NCBI GenBank assembly: GCA_036490215.1 | Contig: DASXEH010000036.1 | Span: 1 to 64,000, forward strand | DNA from: JASHSH01 sp036490215 | GTDB taxonomy: Bacteria > Pseudomonadota > Alphaproteobacteria > Rhodospirillales > Magnetospirillaceae | Reading direction: 5' to 3' | Length of the DNA stretch: 64,000 nt | Part shown: positions 32,730-41,611 of the stretch, one piece after another | Layout of the letters: each line of letters opens with the position of its first letter | Numbering within the stretch: position 1 is the stretch's first letter | Notes under the pieces: generated by a model | Told to the model about the DNA's origin: nothing | The model's input: the letters and a program-made list of their open reading frames with translations, nothing else | Database searches by the model: none | Made by a program: the position numbers and the translations under genes

Positions 32730-33545
32730 ATGAGCCCCGCCGCGCAAGCTGCAGTCAAAGTCGCGACAATAACCGCGGCACAACCTTTGTTGGACATATC
32801 CCAAGTTTGTGTGCGCTTCGGCGGCATCGTTGCCCTCGACGGCGTTTCCTTCTCTGTGAACGAAGGTCAGATCGCCGGGCTGATCGGCCCCAACGGCGCC
32901 GGCAAGACAACGCTGTTCAATTGCCTCAGCGGCCTCTACCGCCCGCATAGCGGTTCGATCCGTTTCAATGGCCACGAATTGAATCGCCTGCCGGTGGCCG
33001 ATATCGCTGCCGCAGGAATCGGTCGCACATTCCAGAGCCCGGCCCTCTTCGATTCGATGACCGTGCTCGACAATGTAAAGGTGGGTGCGCATAGCCGTAG
33101 CCGCAGCGGTTTCATCGCCGATGCACTGCGCGGTCCGGGCACAGTGCGCGAAGAACGTGAACTCGGCGACCTGGCCATGGAAATGCTGCGGCTGGTCGAG
33201 CTGAAAGATGTCGCGCCCTTGCCGGTGGCCAGCCTGCCCTTCGGCAGCCGCAAACGCGTCGAACTGGCGCGCGCCCTCGCTTCGCGCCCCAAGCTCCTCC
33301 TACTCGACGAGCCGGCGGGCGGCCTCAATCACGAAGAGGTGCATAGCCTCGGCGCCCTGGTGCGCGCCGTGCGCGACCAGCTGGGCATCACGGTGCTGTT
33401 GGTCGAACACCATATGGCCTTTGTGATGGGGCTGTCGGATACGGTGATCGCACTCAATTTCGGTCGCGTGATCACGCAAGGCACGCCCGATCAGGTTCGC
33501 GCCGACGCCGAAGTCGCTCGCGCCTATCTGGGGTCAGCGCCATGA
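32730..33545 (+). CDS. livG: Branched-chain amino acid-type ABC transporter ATPase LivG
   Basis: This 271-residue ATPase has Walker A GPNGAGKTT near 51-59, a LivG-type signature LPFGSRKRVELARAL, and Walker B LLLLDEPAGGL. LivG-type ATPases pair with LivF on the LivH/LivM membrane dimer. An N-terminal extension of about 20 residues (PAAQAAVKVATITAAQ) precedes the domain, so a later start is possible. Its end overlaps livF by 4 bases. The beta-oxidation genes downstream suggest that the imported compound is an organic acid rather than an amino acid; that is inference. Confidence 0.9.
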   Translation: MSPAAQAAVKVATITAAQPLLDISQVCVRFGGIVALDGVSFSVNEGQIAGLIGPNGAGKTTLFNCLSGLYRPHSGSIRFNGHELNRLPVADIAAAGIGRTFQSPALFDSMTVLDNVKVGAHSRSRSGFIADALRGPGTVREERELGDLAMEMLRLVELKDVAPLPVASLPFGSRKRVELARALASRPKLLLLDEPAGGLNHEEVHSLGALVRAVRDQLGITVLLVEHHMAFVMGLSDTVIALNFGRVITQGTPDQVRADAEVARAYLGSAP

Positions 33546-34252
33546 GCGGCCCCTTGCTCGAACTGAAAGGCGTCCACGCCTTCTATGGCACGACCGAGGT
33601 GCTGCACGGTGTCGACCTGGAAATCGAAGAAGGCGGGTTGACAGCCCTGCTCGGCGCGAACGGCGCTGGTAAGACGACCACTCTGCGCGCCGTTTGCGGC
33701 ATGGTGCGCGTCGAAGGAGAAATCCGCTTTGCCGGCGATCGGATCGATGGGCGCGCAACGGAAGATATCGTGGCGCGCGGCGTGGCTCATGTGCCCGAAG
33801 GGCGCGGCACCTTCACCGGTCTGACGGTCGAAGAAAATCTGCGCATCGGCGGCTATACACGGCAAAAAGGCGCAGCCGAGACGATGCAGCGGATGCTCGG
33901 CTATTTCCCGGTTCTGGCCGAGCGGCGGCATCAACAGGCCGGAACCCTATCGGGCGGCGAGCAGCAGATGTTGGCCATCGCCCGTGCGCTGATGATGGCG
34001 CCGAAGCTGCTCGTGCTCGACGAACCTTCTTTCGGTCTTGCGCCGCGGCTGGTCGAGGCGATGTTCAAGATCATCGCCACCGTGCGTCGCGAGGAGAAAG
34101 TGAGTGTGCTGCTGGTCGAACAGAACGCCTCGCAAGCGCTGGAACTGGCTGACCACGCCTATCTGATCGAAACCGGCAGCATGGTCGCGTCGGGCGATGC
34201 CAAGAAATTGGCGAACGACCCGCAAATTCGCCGCTCCTATCTGGGCTATTGA
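33542..34252 (+). CDS. livF: Branched-chain amino acid-type ABC transporter ATPase LivF
   Basis: This 236-residue ATPase has Walker A GANGAGKTT near 39-47, the signature LSGGEQQMLAIARAL and Walker B LLVLDEPSFGLAP. All ATPase motifs are intact. It overlaps livG by 4 bases and is followed 12 bases later by livH. It forms the second half of the ATPase pair. Confidence 0.92.
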   Translation: MSGPLLELKGVHAFYGTTEVLHGVDLEIEEGGLTALLGANGAGKTTTLRAVCGMVRVEGEIRFAGDRIDGRATEDIVARGVAHVPEGRGTFTGLTVEENLRIGGYTRQKGAAETMQRMLGYFPVLAERRHQQAGTLSGGEQQMLAIARALMMAPKLLVLDEPSFGLAPRLVEAMFKIIATVRREEKVSVLLVEQNASQALELADHAYLIETGSMVASGDAKKLANDPQIRRSYLGY

Positions 34253-34264
34253 GAGACAGAGGCG

Positions 34265-35134
34265 ATGCACCAACTCCTTCAGCAAATCGCCTCGGGCCTC
34301 GCCACTGGCGCCATCTATTCCAGCCTCGCTTTGGCCCTCGTGATGATCTATCGCGCGACGGAGCTGGTGAACTTCGCCCAGGGCGATATGGCGATGGCCT
34401 CGACCTACCTCGCCTGGACGCTGATGAATGCCGGCCTGCCTTTCTGGGCCGCCTTCGTCATCACGCTGGTGAGCTCGTTTGTCGCCGGCGTGATCATCGA
34501 GCGCGTCATCATCCGCCCTGTACAAAATGCACCGGTACTGGCGGCGGTGATCGTCTTCATCGGCCTCCAATTGATCATCTATGCGGTAACGGGCTGGATA
34601 TTCTCGTATGAGGTGCGTGACTTCGCGAGCCCCTTCCCCGACAAGCCGATCCTGGGCGCTTTGATCAACACGCGCGATCTCGGCGTGATCGGCGTGACGT
34701 TGGTGATGCTGATTCTGCTGTACGTCTTCTTCCGCTACACGCCGACGGGGCTGGCGATGCGCGCGGCCGCACAGAACCCGGTATCGGCGCGCCTCTCCGG
34801 CATTCGCGTTGGACGCATGTTGGCGATCGGCTGGGGCTTGGCGGCGGCGATCGGCGCGACGGCCGGCATCATGGTGGCGCCGGTGCTGTTCCTCGACCCG
34901 AACATGATGCTGGGCGTGTTGATCTATGCCTTTGCCGCGGCGCTGCTGGGCGGGATCACCAATCCGTTGGGCGCCGTGGTCGGCGGGCTGATCGTCGGGG
35001 TTGCCGAGAATCTAATCGGCACCTATCTAATCGCCAGCCAATTGAAGTTGACCGTTGCCCTGGCGCTGATCTTCCTCGTGCTCGTGTTCAAGCCCAACGG
35101 GCTTTTCGGCACCATGACGGTTAGGCGGGTCTGA
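34265..35134 (+). CDS. livH: LIV-type ABC transporter permease LivH
   Basis: This 289-residue permease has about eight helices. It begins with the family pattern QQIASGLATGAIYSSLALAL in the first helix and LVNFAQGDMAMAS near 35-47. The cytoplasmic coupling region near the middle contains AAAQNPVSARLSGI. It is followed 3 bases later by livM. Confidence 0.92.
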   Translation: MHQLLQQIASGLATGAIYSSLALALVMIYRATELVNFAQGDMAMASTYLAWTLMNAGLPFWAAFVITLVSSFVAGVIIERVIIRPVQNAPVLAAVIVFIGLQLIIYAVTGWIFSYEVRDFASPFPDKPILGALINTRDLGVIGVTLVMLILLYVFFRYTPTGLAMRAAAQNPVSARLSGIRVGRMLAIGWGLAAAIGATAGIMVAPVLFLDPNMMLGVLIYAFAAALLGGITNPLGAVVGGLIVGVAENLIGTYLIASQLKLTVALALIFLVLVFKPNGLFGTMTVRRV

Positions 35135-35137
35135 ACC

Positions 35138-36160
35138 ATGACCGAACGCGCCACCACCATGCCGCCAGCCATCGCCGAAATCCGCATCGCCGGGTTGAGC
35201 GAAACTACCTGGCGCCGCATCGGCATCGTCGCGCTGATCGCTTTCGGTATCGCCCTACCCTTCCTGGTATCGAAATACCAGTCGTTCCAGTTCACGCTGG
35301 CGATGATCTACGCGGTGGCGCTACTCGGCCTCAACATCCTCACCGGCTACAACGGTCAGATCTCGCTTGGTCATGGCGCATTCTTCGCCGTCGGCGCGTA
35401 TACCGCGGCGATCCTGATGCATCGCTTCGGTGTGCCGTTCTGGGCAACACTGCCAGCCGCCGCGGTGATTTGTTTTATATTAGGCGTGCTGTTCGGCCTG
35501 CCGGCGCTGCGACTGGAAGGGCTCTATCTCGCACTGGTGACCTTGGCTTTGGCTTTAGCGGTACCGCAGATTCTCAAATATTTCGAAGGCTGGACCGGTG
35601 GACAACAGGGCATCAACCTGATCAAGCCGAAGCCGCCGGAGTGGACCGGCATCGATAAAGATCGTTGGCTCTATTACCTCGTCTTCATCGTTATGCTGAT
35701 CATGTTCCGCTTGGCGGCTAATCTTCTGCGCGGACGCACCGGACGTGCGCTGATCGCAATCCGCGACCATCCCATCTCCGCCTCCGCCATGGGCATCGAT
35801 ACCGCGCGCTACAAGACACTCGCCTTCGGCACCAGCGCCCTCTTCACCGGGATCGCGGGAGCGATGAGCGCCATCGTGATCGGTTACGTCTCGCCGGAAG
35901 GCTTTGGGCCATTCCTGTCGATCTCGTTCCTGGTCGGATCGGCAGTCGGCGGCATTGCCACCATCGGCGGGCCGCTCGTCGGTGGGCTGTTTGTGCAGTT
36001 CATCCCCAACTTCGCCAATGATATTTCCGATGCAGCGCCTTGGGCCATTTACGGCGCCTGCATGCTGATCTGCATGTACACCGTGCCCGAGGGTGCGATC
36101 GGCTATCTCGGCCCGCGCTTGGGCCGCCTGCTGCGCCGCTTCGCATCGTCATCGAGTTAA
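35138..36160 (+). CDS. livM: LIV-type ABC transporter permease LivM
   Basis: This 340-residue permease has an N-terminal cytoplasmic stretch of about 30 residues and eight to ten helices. The family pattern LNILTGYNGQISLGHGAFFA lies near 65-84 and the coupling-loop sequence AIRDHPISASAMGI in the second half. It sits between livH and the binding-protein gene and completes the membrane dimer. Confidence 0.92.
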   Translation: MTERATTMPPAIAEIRIAGLSETTWRRIGIVALIAFGIALPFLVSKYQSFQFTLAMIYAVALLGLNILTGYNGQISLGHGAFFAVGAYTAAILMHRFGVPFWATLPAAAVICFILGVLFGLPALRLEGLYLALVTLALALAVPQILKYFEGWTGGQQGINLIKPKPPEWTGIDKDRWLYYLVFIVMLIMFRLAANLLRGRTGRALIAIRDHPISASAMGIDTARYKTLAFGTSALFTGIAGAMSAIVIGYVSPEGFGPFLSISFLVGSAVGGIATIGGPLVGGLFVQFIPNFANDISDAAPWAIYGACMLICMYTVPEGAIGYLGPRLGRLLRRFASSSS

Positions 36161-36209
36161 AAAAAGCAAACCAGGTAACGTGAATACGAAATTAGGAAGG
36201 GAGGACCCA

Positions 36210-37433
36210 ATGACCATGAAACATATCTTGGCAGCCACCGTTTCCGTCGTGGCCATCGCCATTGCAGGAACCGTCGCTCTCGCCGCGGGTCAATATGGAC
36301 CGGGCGCCAGCGATAAAGAAATCAAGATCGGCAACACCATACCCTATAGCGGCCCCGCTTCCGCCTATGGCGCGATCGGCAAGGGCGATGCCGCCTATTT
36401 CGCGATGATCAACGATCATGGCGGCGTCAATGGCCGCAAGATCAACTTCATCTCGAGGGATGACGGCTACAGCCCGCCCAAGACCGTCGAGCAGGTGCGC
36501 AAGCTGGTCGAAGAAGACAACGTGTTGGCGCTGTTCAACACGCTCGGCACGCCGCCCAATACCGCGATCCAGGGCTATCTCAACGACAACAAGGTGCCGC
36601 AGCTCTTCGTTTCGACAGGCGCCGACAAGTGGAACGATCCGAAGAACCATCCCTGGACGATGGGCTATAACCCGAGCTATCGCGTCGAGGCGCGCATCTA
36701 TGGCCGCTACATCCTGAAGAACATCCCCGACGCTAAGATCGCCGTGCTCTATCAGAACGACGATTTCGGGAAGGACTACCTGGCCGGACTGAAAGACGCG
36801 CTCGGCGACAAAGCCGACAAGATGATCGTGATGACCAAATCCTACGAGACGACCGATCCGACGGTCGATTCGCAGGTGGTCGCCCTGCAAGGCAGCGGCG
36901 CCAATGTGATGATCACAGCGGCCACGCCTAAATGGGCCGCCCAGTCGATCCGTAAAGTGGGCGAGCTCGGCTGGAAGCCGACCCATTTCGTCACCAACGT
37001 ATCCGTCTCGGTCGGGACAGTGCTAACGCCGGCCGGCCTCGACAAATCGGTCGGCTTGATCACCAGCGCCTATGTCAAAGATCCCACCGATGCCCAATGG
37101 AAGGATTCGAAGGACTTCCAAGATTGGACGGCGTGGATGAAGAAATACTATCCCGACGGCAACCTAGCTGATGCCAACATCGCCTATGCCTATGGCGCGT
37201 CCGCGACGATGGTTCAGGTGCTGAAGCAGTGCGGTGACAACCTGACCCGCGACAACGTGATGAAGCAGGCGGCCAACCTCAAGAACTTTGCGGTCCCGAT
37301 GGTCCTGCCCGGCATCACCATCTCGACCGGTCCCGACGATTATGCGCCGTTCAAACAGATGCAGTTGGCCAAGTTCGATGGCCATAACTGGAAAGTGTTC
37401 GGCGATTTGATCTCCGGCGGCAACGGCAGCTGA
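36210..37433 (+). CDS. LIV-type periplasmic substrate-binding protein
   Basis: This 407-residue protein has a signal peptide (HILAATVSVVAIAIAG, cleavage near ALAAG) and a type I periplasmic-binding fold (IKIGNTIPYSGPASAYG at the start of the mature chain). It belongs to the larger LivK-like group that binds aromatic, dicarboxylic and other organic acids as well as amino acids. ATG 36210 follows GGAGG by 5 bases; an ATG at 36216 is a possible start. The frame is open further upstream to 36093, but that lies within livM. A strong terminator follows the gene. Confidence 0.9.
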   Translation: MTMKHILAATVSVVAIAIAGTVALAAGQYGPGASDKEIKIGNTIPYSGPASAYGAIGKGDAAYFAMINDHGGVNGRKINFISRDDGYSPPKTVEQVRKLVEEDNVLALFNTLGTPPNTAIQGYLNDNKVPQLFVSTGADKWNDPKNHPWTMGYNPSYRVEARIYGRYILKNIPDAKIAVLYQNDDFGKDYLAGLKDALGDKADKMIVMTKSYETTDPTVDSQVVALQGSGANVMITAATPKWAAQSIRKVGELGWKPTHFVTNVSVSVGTVLTPAGLDKSVGLITSAYVKDPTDAQWKDSKDFQDWTAWMKKYYPDGNLADANIAYAYGASATMVQVLKQCGDNLTRDNVMKQAANLKNFAVPMVLPGITISTGPDDYAPFKQMQLAKFDGHNWKVFGDLISGGNGS

Positions 37434-37450
37434 CCGAATCCTCCCTCACT

Positions 37451-37483
37451 GGCGGCCGGTCTTCGGACCGGCCGCCATTTTGT
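37451..37483 (+). terminator. Rho-independent terminator after the LIV binding protein
   Basis: A perfect 11 bp GC stem (37451-37461 with 37466-37476) closed by a TTCG tetraloop is followed by ATTTTGT. It starts 17 bases after the binding-protein stop and separates the transporter genes from the acyl-CoA ligase. A TATAAG lies just after it (37487-37492) but has no matching -35 box. Confidence 0.88.
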
Positions 37484-37516
37484 CGTTATAAGATGGATTG
37501 TAGAAGGTAGGTCGCG

Positions 37517-39160
37517 ATGTTTGGTTTCATGATGGATGATCAGTTGTCGATCATTGCGCTGTTGCGCTTCGCCGCACGGCATCATGCCTCGACCGAGATC
37601 GTCTCGCGGTCGGTTGAAGGACCGATCCATCGCTACACCTATCGTGAGGCCTATAAACGCACCAATCAACTGGCCCATGGGCTGGCCAAGCTCGGCATGC
37701 GACATGGCGACCGTATCGCCACACTGGCTTGGAACGGCTATCGCCATTTCGAGCTCTACTATGCGATCCCCGGCATCGGCGCAGTGTGCCACACGATCAA
37801 CCCGCGCCTGTTCGCTGAGCAGATCATTTACATCGTCAACCATGCGGAGGACCGGCTTCTCTTCACCGATCTGACCTTCGTGCCGCTGATCGAGAAGCTG
37901 ATCGGCAATCTGCCCAAGCTCGAAGCGGTCATCATCATGACTGACCGCGCGCATATGCCGGCGACGACGTTACCGAATGCGGTCTGCTACGAGGATTTGC
38001 TCGACGGCAATCCCGACACTTACGAGTGGCCAAGCTTCGATGAGCGCACGGCATCGGGCCTTTGCTATACCTCAGGCACGACCGGCAATCCGAAAGGCGT
38101 GATGTACACGCACCGTTCGACGGTGCTCCACGCGATCAGCACCTGCCAACGCGACAGCAGCGCGCCCGGCGCCGGCGAGGCGATCCTGCCCGTGGTGCCG
38201 ATGTTCCATGTCAACGCCTGGGGTGTTCCCTTCGGCGCACCGATCGGCGGCTTCAAGCTCGTGTTCCCCGGCGCGCGCTATGATGGCGAGGCGCTGCACG
38301 AACTGCTCTATGACGAGAAGGTCGTTGTGACCGCCGGCGTGCCTACTGTATGGATGGCCCTGCTCGACTATCTGCGCAAATCCGGCAAGACCCTGCCCGA
38401 TCTGCGTATCCTGGCGGTCGGTGGCTCGGCTATGTCGCGCGCGCTATGCGAGGCCTGGGAAAAGGAAGTCGGCGTGCAGACGGCCCATGGCTGGGGCATG
38501 ACCGAGACCAGCCCGGCGGCCGTCAATAACATGCTCGCGCCGAAAGAAGCTTCGCTGCCCTACGAAGAGCGAATGACGTACAAACTCTCCCAAGGCCGCG
38601 GCCGCTTCCTCGTCGATCTCAAAATCGTCGACGCCGAGGGCAAGGAGATGCCGCAGGACGGCGTCGCGACCGGCGAGTTGTGCGTGCGCGGACCCTGGAT
38701 CGCTTCGTCCTATTACAAGGACGAGAGCATGTCGAAGAGCAGTTGGGACGCGCAGGGCTGGTTCCACACCGGCGACGTTGCCTCGATCGATCCCGAGGGC
38801 TATTTGCACATCATGGATCGCATCAAGGACATCATCAAATCCGGCGGCGAATGGGTCAGCTCGATCGATATTGAGAATGCGGCAATGCTGCATCCCGCCG
38901 TCGCCGAGGCGGCGGCCATTGCTAAACCGGACAAAAAATGGGGCGAACGCCCCATCCTGGCCGTGCGGCTGCGGACAGGCGTTCAGGCGAGCGGCACCGA
39001 GATCATCGACTCGTTGCGCGGCGCACTGGCCAAATGGGCCATCCCCGACGAGGTGATCTTCATGGACGAGTTTCCCTACACCGCCACTGGCAAGGTCGCC
39101 AAACGCCTGCTACGTGAGAAAGTGCTGGGTGCGGCGGCGCCGGACAAGGTCGCATCGTGA
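37517..39160 (+). CDS. Acyl-CoA ligase (AMP-binding), PimA/AlkK-like
   Basis: This 547-residue adenylate-forming enzyme activates a carboxylic acid to its CoA thioester. The P-loop is YTSGTTGNPKG (184-194). Further motifs are GWGMTETSP, TGDVASIDPEGYLHIMDR and a C-terminal catalytic Lys in TATGKVAKR. Length and motifs fit medium-chain or dicarboxylic acid ligases. As the first gene of the beta-oxidation operon, next to a LIV importer, it probably activates the imported acid. Its stop overlaps the GTG of the thioesterase gene. Confidence 0.9.
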   Translation: MFGFMMDDQLSIIALLRFAARHHASTEIVSRSVEGPIHRYTYREAYKRTNQLAHGLAKLGMRHGDRIATLAWNGYRHFELYYAIPGIGAVCHTINPRLFAEQIIYIVNHAEDRLLFTDLTFVPLIEKLIGNLPKLEAVIIMTDRAHMPATTLPNAVCYEDLLDGNPDTYEWPSFDERTASGLCYTSGTTGNPKGVMYTHRSTVLHAISTCQRDSSAPGAGEAILPVVPMFHVNAWGVPFGAPIGGFKLVFPGARYDGEALHELLYDEKVVVTAGVPTVWMALLDYLRKSGKTLPDLRILAVGGSAMSRALCEAWEKEVGVQTAHGWGMTETSPAAVNNMLAPKEASLPYEERMTYKLSQGRGRFLVDLKIVDAEGKEMPQDGVATGELCVRGPWIASSYYKDESMSKSSWDAQGWFHTGDVASIDPEGYLHIMDRIKDIIKSGGEWVSSIDIENAAMLHPAVAEAAAIAKPDKKWGERPILAVRLRTGVQASGTEIIDSLRGALAKWAIPDEVIFMDEFPYTATGKVAKRLLREKVLGAAAPDKVAS

Positions 39161-39603
39161 CTTTCGATCCCGCAGCACAAGGCTGGACGACCTGGCAAAG
39201 CGTCGGGCTGACCGATCTGGTTGGCCCCTTCTGGATGCGTCAGGAGGCCAAAGGCTTTGCCTATGGTTTCGTGGTCGAGGAACGCCATCTCAACCGCGGC
39301 CGCATCACCCATGGCGGGATGATCGCGACCTTCCTCGACATCGTCATGGGCCGCACCGCCCATGATGCGATCCGCCCGCGATCCTGCGCGACGGTGCAGC
39401 TCAACCTGCATTACGTCTCGGCTTCGCATGCCGGTGAGTTCATCGAGGCTCGAGGCGAGACAATCAAAACGACACAAACCCTCGTCTTCTCGCGTGGTGC
39501 GTGCACCGTGGGCGATCGCACGGTTGCCATGGCCGACGGTCTCTGGAAGATTCTCTCCCCCGGCCGTCGCCTCGACGGAACGAGTGTGGATAGCAGTAAG
39601 TAA
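39157..39603 (+). CDS. PaaI-type hotdog thioesterase
   Basis: This 148-residue protein has the PaaI-type motif THGGMIATFLD (51-61) with the HGG at 52-54 and the expected catalytic Asp at D61. It starts at GTG 39157, overlapping the ligase stop (GTGA). Such enzymes free CoA from dead-end acyl-CoA thioesters in catabolic operons, which fits this place between ligase and thiolase. Confidence 0.87.
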   Translation: MTFDPAAQGWTTWQSVGLTDLVGPFWMRQEAKGFAYGFVVEERHLNRGRITHGGMIATFLDIVMGRTAHDAIRPRSCATVQLNLHYVSASHAGEFIEARGETIKTTQTLVFSRGACTVGDRTVAMADGLWKILSPGRRLDGTSVDSSK

Positions 39604-39617
39604 GGAAAGGTTTTCGA

Positions 39618-40802
39618 ATGGCTCAGGCAGTGATCGTATCGACGGCGCGGACCCCTATCGGCCGCGCCTATCGCGGCGCCTTCAATGACACCCATGGCGC
39701 GACCCTGGGTGGCCATGTGGTGGCCGAAGCCGTGCGCCGGGCCAAGCTCGATCCTGCTGAGATCGAAGACGTGCTGATGGGGTGTGGCCGACCCGAAGGT
39801 GCGGGCGGCGGCAATATCGCACGCCAGAGCGCGATCCGCGCCGGATTGCCGGTCACAGTGCCGGGCGTTACCGTCAACCGGTTCTGCTCGTCAGGCCTGC
39901 AGACGATCGCCATGGCGGCACAACGCATCAAGTCCGACGAGGCCGATATCCTGGTCGCGGGAGGCCTCGATTCGATCTCGCTCTGCCAGAACGACAAGAG
40001 CAATTCCTTCAAGCTGCGCGAAGACTGGATCGTTGAGCACAAGCCCGAGCTGTATTGGAGCATGATCCAGACGGCCGATACCGTGTCCAAGCGCTATGGC
40101 ATCAGCCGCGAAGCCCAAGACGTCTACGCGCTCGAAAGCCAGCGCCGCACCGCTGCCGCACAGCAGGCGCAAAAGTTCGATGACGAGATAGCAGCGCTCG
40201 AATCGATCAAAGTGCTGACCGACAAAGAAGGCAAAGTCACCGGTACTCAAACCGTGACCTTGACCAAAGATGAAGGTAATCGCCCGGACACGACCGCTGA
40301 GGGCTTAGCCGGACTGAAGCCGGTTGCGGGCGACGGCAACTTCATCACGGCCGGCAATGCCAGCCAGCTTTCGGATGGCGCTTCGGTCAGCGTGGTCATG
40401 AACGAAAAGCTGGCTGAGAAGCGCGGGCTGAAGCCGCTGGGCATCTATCGCGGCTTCGAAATCGTGGGCCTGGAGCCCGATGAGATGGGCATCGGTCCCG
40501 CCTTCGCGGTGCCGAAACTGTTGAAGCGCCATGGGCTGAAGGTCGAGGATATCGACCTGTGGGAACTCAACGAAGCTTTCGCCGTTCAGGTCGTGTACTG
40601 CCGCGACAAGCTCGGCATCCCGAATGACAAGCTCAACGTCAATGGTGGGGCGATCTCGATCGGCCATCCCTATGGCATGAGCGGTGCGCGGCTGGTCGGC
40701 CATGCGCTGATCGAAGGTAAGCGGCGCAATGCCAAATTCGTCGTCGTCACCATGTGCGTCGGCGGCGGCCAGGGTGCGGCCGGCCTCTTTGAAGTTGCGT
40801 AA
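39618..40802 (+). CDS. Acetyl-CoA C-acyltransferase (thiolase)
   Basis: This 394-residue thiolase has the nucleophilic cysteine C90 in NRFCSSGLQ, the NEAFA motif, H350 in GHPYG and the second active-site cysteine C380 in CVGGGQGAAG. All catalytic residues are present. It would cleave 3-oxoacyl-CoA in the last beta-oxidation step. Operon context: 14 bases after the thioesterase and 15 bases before an SDR. Confidence 0.93.
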   Translation: MAQAVIVSTARTPIGRAYRGAFNDTHGATLGGHVVAEAVRRAKLDPAEIEDVLMGCGRPEGAGGGNIARQSAIRAGLPVTVPGVTVNRFCSSGLQTIAMAAQRIKSDEADILVAGGLDSISLCQNDKSNSFKLREDWIVEHKPELYWSMIQTADTVSKRYGISREAQDVYALESQRRTAAAQQAQKFDDEIAALESIKVLTDKEGKVTGTQTVTLTKDEGNRPDTTAEGLAGLKPVAGDGNFITAGNASQLSDGASVSVVMNEKLAEKRGLKPLGIYRGFEIVGLEPDEMGIGPAFAVPKLLKRHGLKVEDIDLWELNEAFAVQVVYCRDKLGIPNDKLNVNGGAISIGHPYGMSGARLVGHALIEGKRRNAKFVVVTMCVGGGQGAAGLFEVA

Positions 40803-40817
40803 GAAGGAATAGAACGC

Positions 40818-41594
40818 ATGAGCGTCAAAAAACTTTTCGATCTCAGCGGGCGCGTGGCCCTGATCACCGGTGGATCGCGTGGGCTGGGCCTGCAGATTGG
40901 CGAAGCCCTGGGCGAGATGGGCGCGAAGCTTGCCATCACCGCGCGCAAACAAGATGAGCTCGACGAAGCTGTCGCCCATCTCAAGAAGCTCAACATCGAA
41001 GCGGTCGCGATTGCCTGCGATCTGTCCAAGCCCGAATCCATCGATCCGCTGGTCGATCGCGTGGTGAAGGAGTGCGGCACGATCAACATTCTGGTCAACA
41101 ATGCCGGTGCCAGCTGGGGCGCGGCGACCGTCGATCATCCCTTGGATGCTTGGGAAAAAGTGATTCGCCTCAATCTGACCTCGCCTTTCTTGCTCAGTCA
41201 GGCGGTGGGCAAGCGTATCATGATCCCGGCCCAGCGCGGGCGCATCGTCAACATCGCCTCGATCGCCGGCATGATCGGCCCGAGCGGCGGGATGAACGGC
41301 ACCATCGCGTATAACTCGAGCAAGGGCGGCGCGATCACCTTCACCAAAGCCCTCGCCGCGGAATGGGCGCAGTACAACATCACCGTCAATGCGATTTGCC
41401 CCGGCTTCTTCCCGACGAAGATGACGAAGGGCACGCTGGACAAATACGGTGACGCGCTGAACGAACGCAACCCGATGAAGCGCACTGGCGGGCCGGAAGA
41501 CCTTAAGGGCCTGGCCGTGCTGCTCGCGTCCGACGCCTCGGCCTTCATCACCGGCCAAGCCATCGCTGTCGATGGCGGCGTGACAGCCATTTAA
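40818..41594 (+). CDS. Short-chain dehydrogenase/reductase of the beta-oxidation operon
   Basis: This 258-residue SDR has TGGSRGLG (17-24), NNAG (94-97), S148, Y165 and K169 (YNSSK). Since the next gene already encodes a 3-hydroxyacyl-CoA dehydrogenase, this enzyme may act on a ring or branch hydroxyl of the substrate, or on a hydroxyacyl-CoA of other stereochemistry. That idea is inference from context. Confidence 0.88.
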   Translation: MSVKKLFDLSGRVALITGGSRGLGLQIGEALGEMGAKLAITARKQDELDEAVAHLKKLNIEAVAIACDLSKPESIDPLVDRVVKECGTINILVNNAGASWGAATVDHPLDAWEKVIRLNLTSPFLLSQAVGKRIMIPAQRGRIVNIASIAGMIGPSGGMNGTIAYNSSKGGAITFTKALAAEWAQYNITVNAICPGFFPTKMTKGTLDKYGDALNERNPMKRTGGPEDLKGLAVLLASDASAFITGQAIAVDGGVTAI

Positions 41595-41611
41595 CGGGAG
41601 AGTTTTTATCT

